Shown here: positions 18,319 to 26,796 of the stretch, one piece after another | Layout of the letters: each line of letters opens with the position of its first letter | Position numbering within the stretch: position 1 is the stretch's first letter | From: CAIZWU01 sp942492905 | GTDB lineage: Bacteria > Verrucomicrobiota > Verrucomicrobiia > Verrucomicrobiales > V1-33 | NCBI GenBank assembly: GCA_942492905.1 | Contig: OW818657.1 | Location: 1,488,001 to 1,552,000 of the forward strand | Length of the DNA stretch: 64,000 nucleotides | Direction of reading: 5' to 3' | Translations under genes and position numbers: made by a program | Notes under the pieces: model-generated | Databases searched by the model: none | Told to the model about the DNA's origin: nothing | The model's input: the letters and a program-made list of their open reading frames with translations, nothing else

Positions 18319-19560
18319 ATGACGCGCCGCATCCTATTCTCGAATTTCACTCTCGCAGGGCGCTCCGGCACGGAGGTTTATTTGTGGGATCTGGCCAGCG
18401 GATTGCAGGCCCGGGGCTGGGAGTGTGGCATCTACACGCCCCGGCCCGGACGGCTGGCGGAAGCATTCCGGCAACGTAACATCCCCGTGTGGCACAACCT
18501 GGAGGCCATAACAATGCAGCCGGAGGTGCTGCACTGCCAGCACACCATGGAGTCCTTCGCCCTCAGGGAACGGTTCCCCGGAATTCCGGCGTTGTTCATG
18601 GTCCATGATGGGCGGAGCTGGCACGATACCATTCCGGGCCTGGCTGGCTGGTCGGCTTTGGTGGCCGTGGATGACTTTTGCCGGGAACGGATCATGCGGG
18701 AAACGGGACTGGGGAAGCATCAGATCGAAGTGATTCATAACAGTGTGGACACGGCCCGGTTCCTGCCCCGTGATGCACTGCCGGAGCTTCCCCTGAAGGC
18801 GGCCATTTTCACAAGCAACGTCGCCAATGATGACCATGTCCAGGCGGCGCGGGCGCTCTTCAGAAAATTGGACATTGCCCTCGATGAACTGGGCCCGGGT
18901 GCCGGAAGGCCCATCGAGAGTCCCGAGAATTGGTTGCCACGGTATGACCTGGTCCTGGGCAAAGGACGTTGTGCCCTGGAAGCGATGGCGGTGGGGTCGG
19001 CAGTGATCCTCATCGGTGCCGAAGGCATGGGGGAAATGGTGACGCCGGAGAATTTTGCGGCGTTTAAAAAACGCAACTTCGGGCAGAGCCTGCTGCGCCC
19101 GGGCATGAACCCGGATTTTCTGGAGCAACAGGTGCTGAATTACTCCGCAGGCAGCGCCCGCCAAGTCCAGGAACAGGTCCGTGCCACCTGTAGCCTTGAG
19201 GGCATGGTGGAAACGTTCATTCAACTCTATAACGCTCTTCCGGCGCGGGGCCGGCCCTTTGCCGGGCCACCGGATGTATTGCCGGCGGGGACCGTGGCCT
19301 CCTGGTGCGGGCCGCTGCTGGATGAGCACGCCAATCTGTGGGTGCAGCAGATAGAGGCGGAAGGCGGCCCTCCTCTGCATGAGAGGGCAATGCAAGACGT
19401 CCGCGACCAACTGCGACATCAGCGGAACCGGGCGGAACACTACCGGGAGGATGCCCGGAAATACAAGACCCGGGCGGTGGAGCTGAAGGCCAGACTGGCG
19501 TTGCGCCAGCAGGCAGAAAAGTCGCTATGGGCGCGGCTCTGGTCCCGGAAAAAGCCGTGA
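18319..19560 (+). CDS. Glycosyltransferase, GT4-like (GT-B fold)
   Basis: A protein of 413 residues. The N-terminal half contains FSNFTLAGRSGTEVYLWDLASGL, the donor-side loop of GT-B enzymes, followed by VEVIHNSVDTARFLP-type linkage sequence (EVIHNSVDTARF). The C-terminal half has a degenerate nucleotide-sugar site, KGRCALEAMAVGSAVILIGAEGMGEMV, where GT4 enzymes have E-x7-E-type residues. The last 50 residues are charged and helical, possibly a membrane-associating or coiled-coil tail. It is co-transcribed with the PIG-L-like gene (9-base gap). Donor and acceptor are unknown. Confidence 0.8.
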   Translation: MTRRILFSNFTLAGRSGTEVYLWDLASGLQARGWECGIYTPRPGRLAEAFRQRNIPVWHNLEAITMQPEVLHCQHTMESFALRERFPGIPALFMVHDGRSWHDTIPGLAGWSALVAVDDFCRERIMRETGLGKHQIEVIHNSVDTARFLPRDALPELPLKAAIFTSNVANDDHVQAARALFRKLDIALDELGPGAGRPIESPENWLPRYDLVLGKGRCALEAMAVGSAVILIGAEGMGEMVTPENFAAFKKRNFGQSLLRPGMNPDFLEQQVLNYSAGSARQVQEQVRATCSLEGMVETFIQLYNALPARGRPFAGPPDVLPAGTVASWCGPLLDEHANLWVQQIEAEGGPPLHERAMQDVRDQLRHQRNRAEHYREDARKYKTRAVELKARLALRQQAEKSLWARLWSRKKP

Positions 19561-19635
19561 GCTCTAGGAGGAACTCCGCGATCTCCCGGTCCTTGGAGGG
19601 GTGGGTGCCACCGTCAGGGGCGACGTTGTTATTGT

Positions 19636-19671
19636 CAGGCTGACCGCCGGTGGCGGGAGTCAGCCTGTTTT
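19636..19671 (+). terminator. Rho-independent terminator after the PIG-L/glycosyltransferase pair
   Basis: A 9-bp outer stem (CAGGCTGAC pairing with GTCAGCCTG) with a nested CGCC/GGCG helix is followed by TTTT. It lies 75 bases after the glycosyltransferase stop and before the S9 peptidase start. Confidence 0.8.
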
Positions 19672-19744
19672 CGTGGAAAGGATTGGGAGGAAGCAGGCCA
19701 AGTGTTCGCTTGATGGAAACCGGGCCGGGCGGCTTGGTGCAGGA

Positions 19745-21841
19745 ATGAAACTTCCCCTGCTGGTGCTGGCTGGAATGCTCGCTGCTGCTCCCATGAATGC
19801 TCAATTTGCCGCCGGTCCGGATGCCCCCCGTCCGGAGAAAAAACCAAAGGATGTCACAGTTCATGGAGACCGGCGGATGGATAATTATTTCTGGCTGCGG
19901 GAAAAGGAGAACAAAAACGTGCTAGCTCACCTCAAGGCGGAGAATGTCCACACCGAGGCCGTGCTGGCTCCCGCACTGGTCCTGCGGGAAAAACTCTACC
20001 AGGAAATGACCGGACGGATGAAAGAGGATGACTCCTCCGCGCCGGTGCCGCTGCTGGGATGGCTCTGGTATGAGCGGACGGAGAAGGGAAAACAGCACCC
20101 GATCCTGTGCCGCCGGAAGGATGCGGCCGGCACGGAGGAAGAAGTGGTGATTGATGTGAACCAGCTGGCGGAAGGAAAGGAATACACCCTGCTGGAGGAT
20201 TATCAGGTGTCCGCCAGCGGAGCCCGTTTGGTCTATCTGATGGATTGGACCGGCTACCGCGAGTATGAACCCTTCGTGTTGGATCTGGCCACGATGAAGC
20301 TGGTGCCCCAAAAGATCGGCAAGGTCTCCAGCCTCACCTGGGCGGCGGACGACGATACCCTCTATTTCACCACCGAAAACGAAGCCAAACGCTCCGATAA
20401 ATTCTGGCGATATCAGCTCTCCTCCGGGAAACGCGAGCTGCTCTATGAGGAGAAGGATGAGATATTCGATGTGGATGCCAGCCGTTCGGCGGACCACCAG
20501 TTTGTCTTTTGCCGCAGTGGCAGCAAGACCACCTCCGAGGTGCGGGCGGTGCCAGCGGGCGATCCGTCAGGGAAACCAACCGTCCTGCTGCCCCGGGTCA
20601 CGGATCATGAGTATCACGCCGAACACCGCGGCGGGCGGTTCTATCTGGTGACCAACAAGGATGCCAAAAATTTCCGGGTGGTCAGTGCTCCGGTGGACCG
20701 GCCGGCGGAGTGGACCGAAGTGCTGCCACACCAGCCGGCCATCAAAGTGGAGGGCGTGGCCATGTTCCATGATTTCATGGCCGTAATGGAACGTGAGGGC
20801 GGCCTGCCACAAATCCGGCTCTATGATTTCGCCACCGGCGCGGGCCGGCGGATCACCCTGCCGGAAGCCACCTATGAGGTGATGGAGGATGACAATCCTG
20901 ACTTCACCGCCGCGGAGTTCCGCTTCCGTTATGAATCCATGGTCACGCCTCCCTCGGTGCGTGCGGTGCATGGTCTGACGGGCGCGATACGGGTTTTGAA
21001 AAACAAGGAAGTGCCGGGTTATGACCCTGCCCAATACCGCACCGAGCGGGTGGAGGCCACCGCCGGCGATGGTACCAAAATCCCGGTGTCGCTCGTCTAT
21101 CGCGCCGATCTGGACCGTGCCCGGCCGCAGCCGCTGCACCTGACCGGTTATGGCTCCTACGGGCTCAGCGAATCCGCGTCCTTCAGCAGCTCCCGGGTCA
21201 GTCTGCTGGACCGCGGGGTGATTTTCGCCGCCGCCCACATCCGCGGCGGCGGGGAGATGGGCGAGGAGTGGCGCGAGGCCGGCCGCATGCAGCACAAGAT
21301 GACCACCTTCACGGATTTTGTGAGCTGCGCGGAATTCTTCTGCCAGGCGGGCTGGACCACCCCGCCGCAACTCGTCATCAGCGGCGGCAGCGCGGGCGGA
21401 ATGCTGATGGGGGCGGTGCTCAATCTGCGGCCGGATCTCTGTCAGGCGGCCATTCTCGACGTGCCCTTTGTCGATGTGCTCAACACCATGCTGGACGACA
21501 CGCTGCCCCTGACCACTTCGGAATATGTCGAATGGGGCAACCCCACGGTGAAGCAGGAATACGCCTGGATGCGGGCCTACAGTCCGTACGACAATCTCAA
21601 ACCAGCGGCCTATCCCCACGTGCTGGTCAATGTGGGACTCAATGATAGTCAGGTGCCATACTGGGAGGGCGCCAAATACGCCGCCCGGCTCCGCGATGTG
21701 CGGACCGACCAGCGAGTGACCCTGCTGCACTGCGACATGGGAGCGGGCCACGGGGGCGTTTCCGGCCGTTACGACGCCCTGAAGGAAACCGCCCGTGACA
21801 TGGCCTTTGAGCTCAGTGCCCTGGGACTGTTGGGCAAATGA
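19745..21841 (+). CDS. S9 prolyl oligopeptidase family serine peptidase, exported
   Basis: A protein of 698 residues from the ATG at 19745, preceded by AGGA and starting a signal peptide (MKLPLLVLAGMLAAAPMNA). Residues about 30-430 form the seven-bladed propeller region (DNYFWLREKENKNVLAHLKAEN, LVYLMDWTGYREYEPFVLDL). The C-terminal alpha/beta hydrolase carries the nucleophile in ISGGSAGGML, the acid in NVGLNDSQVPYW and the histidine in GAGHGGVSGR. AHIRGGGEMGEEWREAG is diagnostic of oligopeptidase B-like S9A enzymes. It cleaves short peptides, probably in the periplasm, after proline or basic residues. It is monocistronic or followed loosely by the Trx7/PDZ gene 72 bases later. Confidence 0.93.
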   Translation: MKLPLLVLAGMLAAAPMNAQFAAGPDAPRPEKKPKDVTVHGDRRMDNYFWLREKENKNVLAHLKAENVHTEAVLAPALVLREKLYQEMTGRMKEDDSSAPVPLLGWLWYERTEKGKQHPILCRRKDAAGTEEEVVIDVNQLAEGKEYTLLEDYQVSASGARLVYLMDWTGYREYEPFVLDLATMKLVPQKIGKVSSLTWAADDDTLYFTTENEAKRSDKFWRYQLSSGKRELLYEEKDEIFDVDASRSADHQFVFCRSGSKTTSEVRAVPAGDPSGKPTVLLPRVTDHEYHAEHRGGRFYLVTNKDAKNFRVVSAPVDRPAEWTEVLPHQPAIKVEGVAMFHDFMAVMEREGGLPQIRLYDFATGAGRRITLPEATYEVMEDDNPDFTAAEFRFRYESMVTPPSVRAVHGLTGAIRVLKNKEVPGYDPAQYRTERVEATAGDGTKIPVSLVYRADLDRARPQPLHLTGYGSYGLSESASFSSSRVSLLDRGVIFAAAHIRGGGEMGEEWREAGRMQHKMTTFTDFVSCAEFFCQAGWTTPPQLVISGGSAGGMLMGAVLNLRPDLCQAAILDVPFVDVLNTMLDDTLPLTTSEYVEWGNPTVKQEYAWMRAYSPYDNLKPAAYPHVLVNVGLNDSQVPYWEGAKYAARLRDVRTDQRVTLLHCDMGAGHGGVSGRYDALKETARDMAFELSALGLLGK

Positions 21842-21913
21842 CGCTGGCCATGAGCGTTTGGCCGGATGATTCCATGCTTGCCATTCGCTGTCCTCTTCAG
21901 GCACCTTGCCCGG

Positions 21914-23236
21914 ATGAAACGTTGCCTGTTGGTTCCTTGCCTGAGCTTGATTCTGTTATCCGGAGGGTGGGCCGAGACCGTCAAGGACCGGGAAGGGGCG
22001 GTGCGGGGTGACAAAGCCAAACTGGAGAAGGACCCGCGCTGGAACTACAATGATCTTGATAGCGGTTTCAAGCTGGCGGCTGCAGCGAAAAAGCCGTTGC
22101 TGGTGGTGTTGCGCTGCGTGCCCTGTGTTTCCTGTGCGGGGATCGATGCCAGTGTGCTGGAGGAAAAGGAGCTGGCTCCGTTGCTGGATCTGTTTGTCTG
22201 TGTGCGGGTCATCAATGCCAATGCCCTCGATCTGGCCCGGTTCCAATTCGACTACGACCTGTCGTTTTCCGCGATGATGTTCAACGGCGACGGCACTGTG
22301 TATGGCCGCTACGGTTCATGGCAGCATCAGCAGGACCCGCTCAACAAGACCACCGCCAGCTTCAAAAAGGCGTTGGAGGCCGCCTTGGTACTGCATCAGG
22401 GGTATCCGGCCAACCAAAAATCACTCGCCGGCAAACAGGGGGGCGCCACGCCCTTCCAGACGCCGGTGCAGTTTCCCACTTTGTCAGGAAAATACGGCAG
22501 CAAGCTCGACTGGGACGGCAAGGTGGTGCAGAGTTGTGTGCATTGCCACATGGTCGGCGATGCCTTCCGCGCCCATTACCGCAGCCAGCAGCAGGCGGTG
22601 CCGCTCGAATGGATCTATCCGCAGCCTGCTCTCGATACCCTGGGCGCGACCCTCGCCAGTGATGACATCGCCCGGGTCGAAGGCGTGCGTCCTGACACCG
22701 CCGCCGCCAAAGCCGGACTGCAAGCCGGGGACCATCTGTTGTCGCTGAACCGGCAGCCGCTCCTCTCTACGGCGGATGTGGCCTGGGTGCTGCACCGGGC
22801 GCCGGAATCCGGAGTGCTGCCTGTGGTGGTCCGCCGCCCTGCCGGTGAGGTTTCCCTGAATCTGGAATTGCCTTCCGGTTGGCGGAGCCGGTCGGATATT
22901 TCCAAACGTGCCGGCACCTGGCCGATGCGGGCCATGGCTTTCGGCGGAATGAACATGGAGGATCTGGATGATGCTGCCCGGACCAGCCTTGGTTTGAAGA
23001 AGGAGGGAATGGCCCTGCGTGTCAAACATGTCGGCCAATACGGGCCCCATGCCGCCGCCAAAAACGAAGGGTTCCTGCCGGAGGATATCCTGGTGCAGGT
23101 GGACGGGCTGGATCAACGTGTCACCGAGAGCGCCTTGCTTGGCCATCTCCTGCAACAGCACCGCCCCGGCGAAAAACTGACGGCCCACGTGATCCGGGGC
23201 AAGGAGCGGCTGCTCTTGAAACTGCCGCAGCAATAA
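21914..23236 (+). CDS. Trx7/PDZ-type protein with thioredoxin fold, CxxCH motif and PDZ domains
   Basis: A protein of 440 residues with a signal peptide (about 1-20). A thioredoxin-like domain (about 45-160) contains LRCVPCVSCAGIDASVL and FVCVRVINANALDLARFQFDYDL, the signature of the Trx7/PDZ domain (seleno)protein family; here the redox positions are Cys and no in-frame UGA is used. CVHCH (about residues 197-201) is a possible c-type heme attachment site. Two PDZ-like regions follow (about 225-320 and 335-435, with KAGLQAGDHLLSLNRQPL and EGFLPEDILVQVDGL). It is probably a periplasmic redox or substrate-holding protein. The start at 21914 is the only one giving a clean signal peptide. It is convergent with phoD, 10 bases apart. 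Confidence 0.8.
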   Translation: MKRCLLVPCLSLILLSGGWAETVKDREGAVRGDKAKLEKDPRWNYNDLDSGFKLAAAAKKPLLVVLRCVPCVSCAGIDASVLEEKELAPLLDLFVCVRVINANALDLARFQFDYDLSFSAMMFNGDGTVYGRYGSWQHQQDPLNKTTASFKKALEAALVLHQGYPANQKSLAGKQGGATPFQTPVQFPTLSGKYGSKLDWDGKVVQSCVHCHMVGDAFRAHYRSQQQAVPLEWIYPQPALDTLGATLASDDIARVEGVRPDTAAAKAGLQAGDHLLSLNRQPLLSTADVAWVLHRAPESGVLPVVVRRPAGEVSLNLELPSGWRSRSDISKRAGTWPMRAMAFGGMNMEDLDDAARTSLGLKKEGMALRVKHVGQYGPHAAAKNEGFLPEDILVQVDGLDQRVTESALLGHLLQQHRPGEKLTAHVIRGKERLLLKLPQQ

Positions 23237-23246
23237 CCAGACCGCC

Positions 23247-24812
23247 TCAGGCCCGGTTCAGCACGGTCCGCCCATCCTCCACCACAAAGGAGGCCCGGGT
23301 CTGCAGCGGAGCCCCGGGACGGCTGACATATTCCACGGTCCGGAAATCGGTGCGCCAGGTGGTCGGGGTCACCTCGCAGCTGACATAACCGCGCTCGGCA
23401 TTGTGGAACTTCACGAAGGGATTCTCCGCCAGTAGTTCTGTCAGACCTTTGGGTTCCGCCCGGCCGTCGCCTCCGGAGGAAATGGAGGTGCCAACAAATT
23501 CGGTGGCCACACTTTTCGACCCCAGATCGTCGAAATCCGCGATCAATTCATTGGCCCAGTTGGAGTGGATATCGCCTGCGAAGGCCACGGGATTCGCCGT
23601 TTTGTGTTCGTGGAGGAATTTCAGCAGTTGCCGGCGTTCGAATTCATAACCTGGCCACTGATCCATGCTGTAGCCGGCCTTTTCCCCGGCCACCCGGTCC
23701 ACCCGCGCGATCATCACCTGCTGGGCGAGGGCGTTCCATTTGGCGGGAGAGGCATCGAGGCCACGGAAGAGCCAATCGCGCTGCTCCAGGCCCATCATGG
23801 TGCCATCCGCCCCGAGCGCCTCCGGGCACTGCGGTTTGTTGCCATCGCCACACGGCTGATCGGTGCGGTATTGCCGGGTATCGAGCACAAAAAACTGGGC
23901 GAGGGCCCCGAACGACAAGCTGCGGTAAAGCAGCATATCCGGTCCCTTGGGCAGGGCACTGCGGCGGAGCGGCATGTGTTCGTAATAGGCTTGGTAAGCC
24001 GCCGCCCGGCGCTTCAGGAAGTCGGTGGTGGTCACCCCGGGCTGCTCGGAAATGTCCCCCGCACAGTTGTTATCGAATTCATGGTCATCCCAGGTCACCA
24101 CCCAGGGCACGGCTGCATGCATCGCCTGGAGGGCAGGGTCGGTTTTGTATTGGGCGTGACGGGTGCGGTAGTCATCAAGAGAATTAATCTCGTCGCCGAG
24201 GTGTTTGCGCACCCGTTTGTCGATGCCGCGGTATTCATAAATGTAGTCCCCGAGATGGAAGACCAGATCCAGATCCTCCTTCAGCATATGTTCGAAGGCG
24301 GTGTAAAGACCGGTCTCGTAGTGCTGGCAACTGGCAAAGGCGAACCGCAGCCGCGGTGCCATCACTCCGGCTGCCGGCAGGGTGCGGGTGCGGGCTTTGG
24401 GGCTGACTTCCGTGCCGGCTTTGAATTGATACCAATACCAGCGGTCCGGCTTCAATCCTGACACCTCCACATGGACGGAGTGCGCCCACTCCGGCACCGC
24501 ATTCGCCTGGCCCCGCGCCACCACCCTGCTCATGCCTTCGTCCTCGGAGATCATCCAGTCCACTTTCACCGCTACGGTCGGCATCCCTCCTCCCACTTCC
24601 AGCGGGCGTGGCGCCAGCCGGGTCCAGAGCACCATCCCATCCGGCGCCGGATCGCCCGAGGCCACTCCGAGCTGAAAGGGATAGCCAGTCAAAGGCACCT
24701 GCTCCTGGGCCACTCCCAGCGCCCGGCCGGACCAGACCGCCGCCGCGGCGAGGGAGGTGGTATACAAAAAAGAACGGCGCTTCAGGGACGAACAAACGGG
24801 GATTTCAAACAT
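23247..24812 (-). CDS. phoD: Alkaline phosphatase D (PhoD)
   Basis: PhoD is a calcium- and iron-dependent phosphodiesterase/monoesterase secreted by the Tat route. The protein of 521 residues begins with a twin-arginine signal (SLKRRSFLYTTSLAAAAVW). An N-terminal PhoD_N beta domain (FQLGVASGDPAPDGMVLWTRL) is followed by the catalytic domain with FASCQHYETG, LVFHLGDYIYEY, VVTWDDHEFDNNCAG and VAFAGDIHSNWANEL. The ATG at 24812 is used; a GTG five codons upstream (24827) is possible. The mutarotase gene lies 57 bases upstream on the same strand and may share its transcript. Confidence 0.93.
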   Translation of the reverse strand: MFEIPVCSSLKRRSFLYTTSLAAAAVWSGRALGVAQEQVPLTGYPFQLGVASGDPAPDGMVLWTRLAPRPLEVGGGMPTVAVKVDWMISEDEGMSRVVARGQANAVPEWAHSVHVEVSGLKPDRWYWYQFKAGTEVSPKARTRTLPAAGVMAPRLRFAFASCQHYETGLYTAFEHMLKEDLDLVFHLGDYIYEYRGIDKRVRKHLGDEINSLDDYRTRHAQYKTDPALQAMHAAVPWVVTWDDHEFDNNCAGDISEQPGVTTTDFLKRRAAAYQAYYEHMPLRRSALPKGPDMLLYRSLSFGALAQFFVLDTRQYRTDQPCGDGNKPQCPEALGADGTMMGLEQRDWLFRGLDASPAKWNALAQQVMIARVDRVAGEKAGYSMDQWPGYEFERRQLLKFLHEHKTANPVAFAGDIHSNWANELIADFDDLGSKSVATEFVGTSISSGGDGRAEPKGLTELLAENPFVKFHNAERGYVSCEVTPTTWRTDFRTVEYVSRPGAPLQTRASFVVEDGRTVLNRA

Positions 24813-24869
24813 GCCATTCCGATACACCGCACTTCAGGCTCAACTTGCCAAAAATCTGCGGCGAGTTTG

Positions 24870-25739
24870 TCACCCGGCCCGGCTGGTCCGCTGCAGTTCC
24901 AGACAAGTGGTCAGGGTGTGGGTGGCGCCCGGAGCAAGGGTGATCACGTCCTCCCAGGCATTGGCGGTTTCCACGCAGACAAAACGCAGGTAGTCCTCGT
25001 CCGGAAGATCAGTCAGGCGGGCGGCCTTGGCGATCCAGGGATTCCACACCACGCTGCATCCGCTGCCGGCACTGCGCACCGTGATGATCCTTTGCAAAAC
25101 CGGGTCATGCACGGCCACGGCGTCCCGGGTGGCGTAAAGACGGTCCACTTCGCGGTCGAACGTGATATCGCCCGACTGCTGGTGCACCGTCCGGGCGCCC
25201 ACCGTATCCAGGTAAGGAATGCCATCTAGGCCGGTGACACGGATTTGACTGATGTCGCCAATGGTCAGGTAGGTATGCAGGGCACTGGTGAGGATGACCG
25301 CGGAGGAACCGGGGTTTGTCATGTGCAGACTCAGTTGCAGGGAGGCGCCGATCCGCATCTCCAATTCGAGATGGAAGGGGTGATCCCAGCAGCGGCGGGA
25401 TTCGGGGTCATCGGTCAGGGTGAACTTCAGAGTGACCCCGGTATCATCCGTGGTGACAGGCCCCTGCTGCCAGAATCGCGTTCTCACCAAACCGTGGGAG
25501 GGCAGGGCGGTGTCCCCAGGATGCGCCCCAAACCACGGCCAGCAGAGCGGAATCCCGCCGCGGATCGGCTTGCCTTCCTCATAGAGGGCCTGAGGACTGA
25601 GGTACAATACCGGATCATGCCCGGCCGGCGTCCACTCCATGAGATGCGCTCCGCACAGGGCGATGCGGGCCTTGGCCGCGGGATGGGTGATTTCCAGAAT
25701 AGGATAGCCCGGGGTGAGTTCAGTTTGTGTGATGTTCAT
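24870..25739 (-). CDS. D-hexose-6-phosphate mutarotase (YeaD-like aldose epimerase)
   Basis: A protein of 289 residues from the ATG at 25739. The motifs GAHLMEWTPAGHDPVLYLS, IRGGIPLCWPWFGAH, SHGLVRTRFW and LTSALHTYLTIGDI are those of glucose-6-phosphate 1-epimerases of the galactose mutarotase fold, with catalytic His and Glu. It interconverts alpha and beta anomers of hexose 6-phosphates in the cytoplasm. The frame extends upstream to 25829, but MNITQTELTPGYPILEI is the natural beginning. It is divergent from the esterase gene at 25903 and upstream of phoD. Confidence 0.88.
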   Translation of the reverse strand: MNITQTELTPGYPILEITHPAAKARIALCGAHLMEWTPAGHDPVLYLSPQALYEEGKPIRGGIPLCWPWFGAHPGDTALPSHGLVRTRFWQQGPVTTDDTGVTLKFTLTDDPESRRCWDHPFHLELEMRIGASLQLSLHMTNPGSSAVILTSALHTYLTIGDISQIRVTGLDGIPYLDTVGARTVHQQSGDITFDREVDRLYATRDAVAVHDPVLQRIITVRSAGSGCSVVWNPWIAKAARLTDLPDEDYLRFVCVETANAWEDVITLAPGATHTLTTCLELQRTSRAG

Positions 25740-25902
25740 GGGCGGTTTCCAGGAAGGGGTGGTGACCAGGAAAAGGGATGCGGCGTCCCGCGTCCAGTGC
25801 CAGAGGAAAAAAATGGCGCATTTTGCCACGGAAATGGCTCCCCCAACGCTTCAGGATTGCCCTCCCGGCGGTTCCAGTGGTAGGTAACCGGGATTCACTG
25901 CC

Positions 25903-26781
25903 ATGCCTTCCCTTCCTGTGCTTCCCCGTTTCTGCTATTTTCTGGTGCTCTTTTGCGGCCTGCTGGGCTGGACGGAGGTGCGGGCGGAAGCTCCTCCGGT
26001 GACGGTGCATAAGAATCTGGCCTACAAGACCGGGGAGGGCCTGACCGCTTATGAACAGGAGCGATGCCGCCTCGACTTGTATCTGCCCGCCGGCCGGAAA
26101 TCATTTTCCACGCTGGTCTGGCTGCACGGCGGCGCCCTCACTTCCGGGACAAAGGATGACGGCAGTGTGGTCGCCGTAGCCCGGCATTTCGCCGGCTCCG
26201 GGGTGGCTGTGGCCTGTGTGAACTACCGGCTCAGCCCCCTCGCCAAATATCCCGCCGGCATCGCGGATACCGCGGCGGCCTTTGCGTGGGTGAAACAACA
26301 TATCGCGGAACATGGGGGGGACCCTTCCCGCCTCTTTCTGGGGGGACACTCCGCCGGAGGTTATCTGGCGCTGATGGTCGGACTGGATGCCCGTTATTTG
26401 AAAGTTCATGGTCTTGATACCACGGCCATCGCCGGTCTGGTCCCGGTCGCCGGGCAGACCCTCACCCATTACAGCATCCGGGAAGAACGCGGCCTGCCGA
26501 AGGACCGGATCATTGCAGACGAAGCGGCGCCGCTGCATCACGTGCGCAAGGACGCCCCGCCCATGTTGATCCTTTACGCGGAAAACGACATGGCGATGCG
26601 TGCGCAGGAGAACGAACTGTTGGCGGCCGCGTTGCGGCAGGCGGGTCATACCGGAACCACTATCCGGATGATCAAAGGGCATGATCACGGCTCGGTCGGC
26701 AATGCCCTGGCCCTTCCCGGGGATGAAGGATTTGCCGAAGTGATGAAGTTCATCCTTCAGGAAAAACCGGGCCGTCCGTGA
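25903..26781 (+). CDS. Exported alpha/beta hydrolase (carboxylesterase-like)
   Basis: A protein of 292 residues with a signal peptide (about 1-29). It has the oxyanion motif WLHGGAL, the nucleophile in GGHSAGGYLAL, the acid in LYAENDMAMRA and the histidine in KGHDHGSVG. The layout CRLDLYLPAGRKSFSTLVWLHGG is that of BD-FAE/Aes-type esterases that remove acyl groups from sugars or small esters. Its neighbours on either side are also carbohydrate-related, which fits deacylation of polysaccharide. It is convergent with the SGNH fusion gene, 15 bases apart. Confidence 0.88.
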   Translation: MPSLPVLPRFCYFLVLFCGLLGWTEVRAEAPPVTVHKNLAYKTGEGLTAYEQERCRLDLYLPAGRKSFSTLVWLHGGALTSGTKDDGSVVAVARHFAGSGVAVACVNYRLSPLAKYPAGIADTAAAFAWVKQHIAEHGGDPSRLFLGGHSAGGYLALMVGLDARYLKVHGLDTTAIAGLVPVAGQTLTHYSIREERGLPKDRIIADEAAPLHHVRKDAPPMLILYAENDMAMRAQENELLAAALRQAGHTGTTIRMIKGHDHGSVGNALALPGDEGFAEVMKFILQEKPGRP

Positions 26782-26796
26782 ACGGACAGTTGGCGG

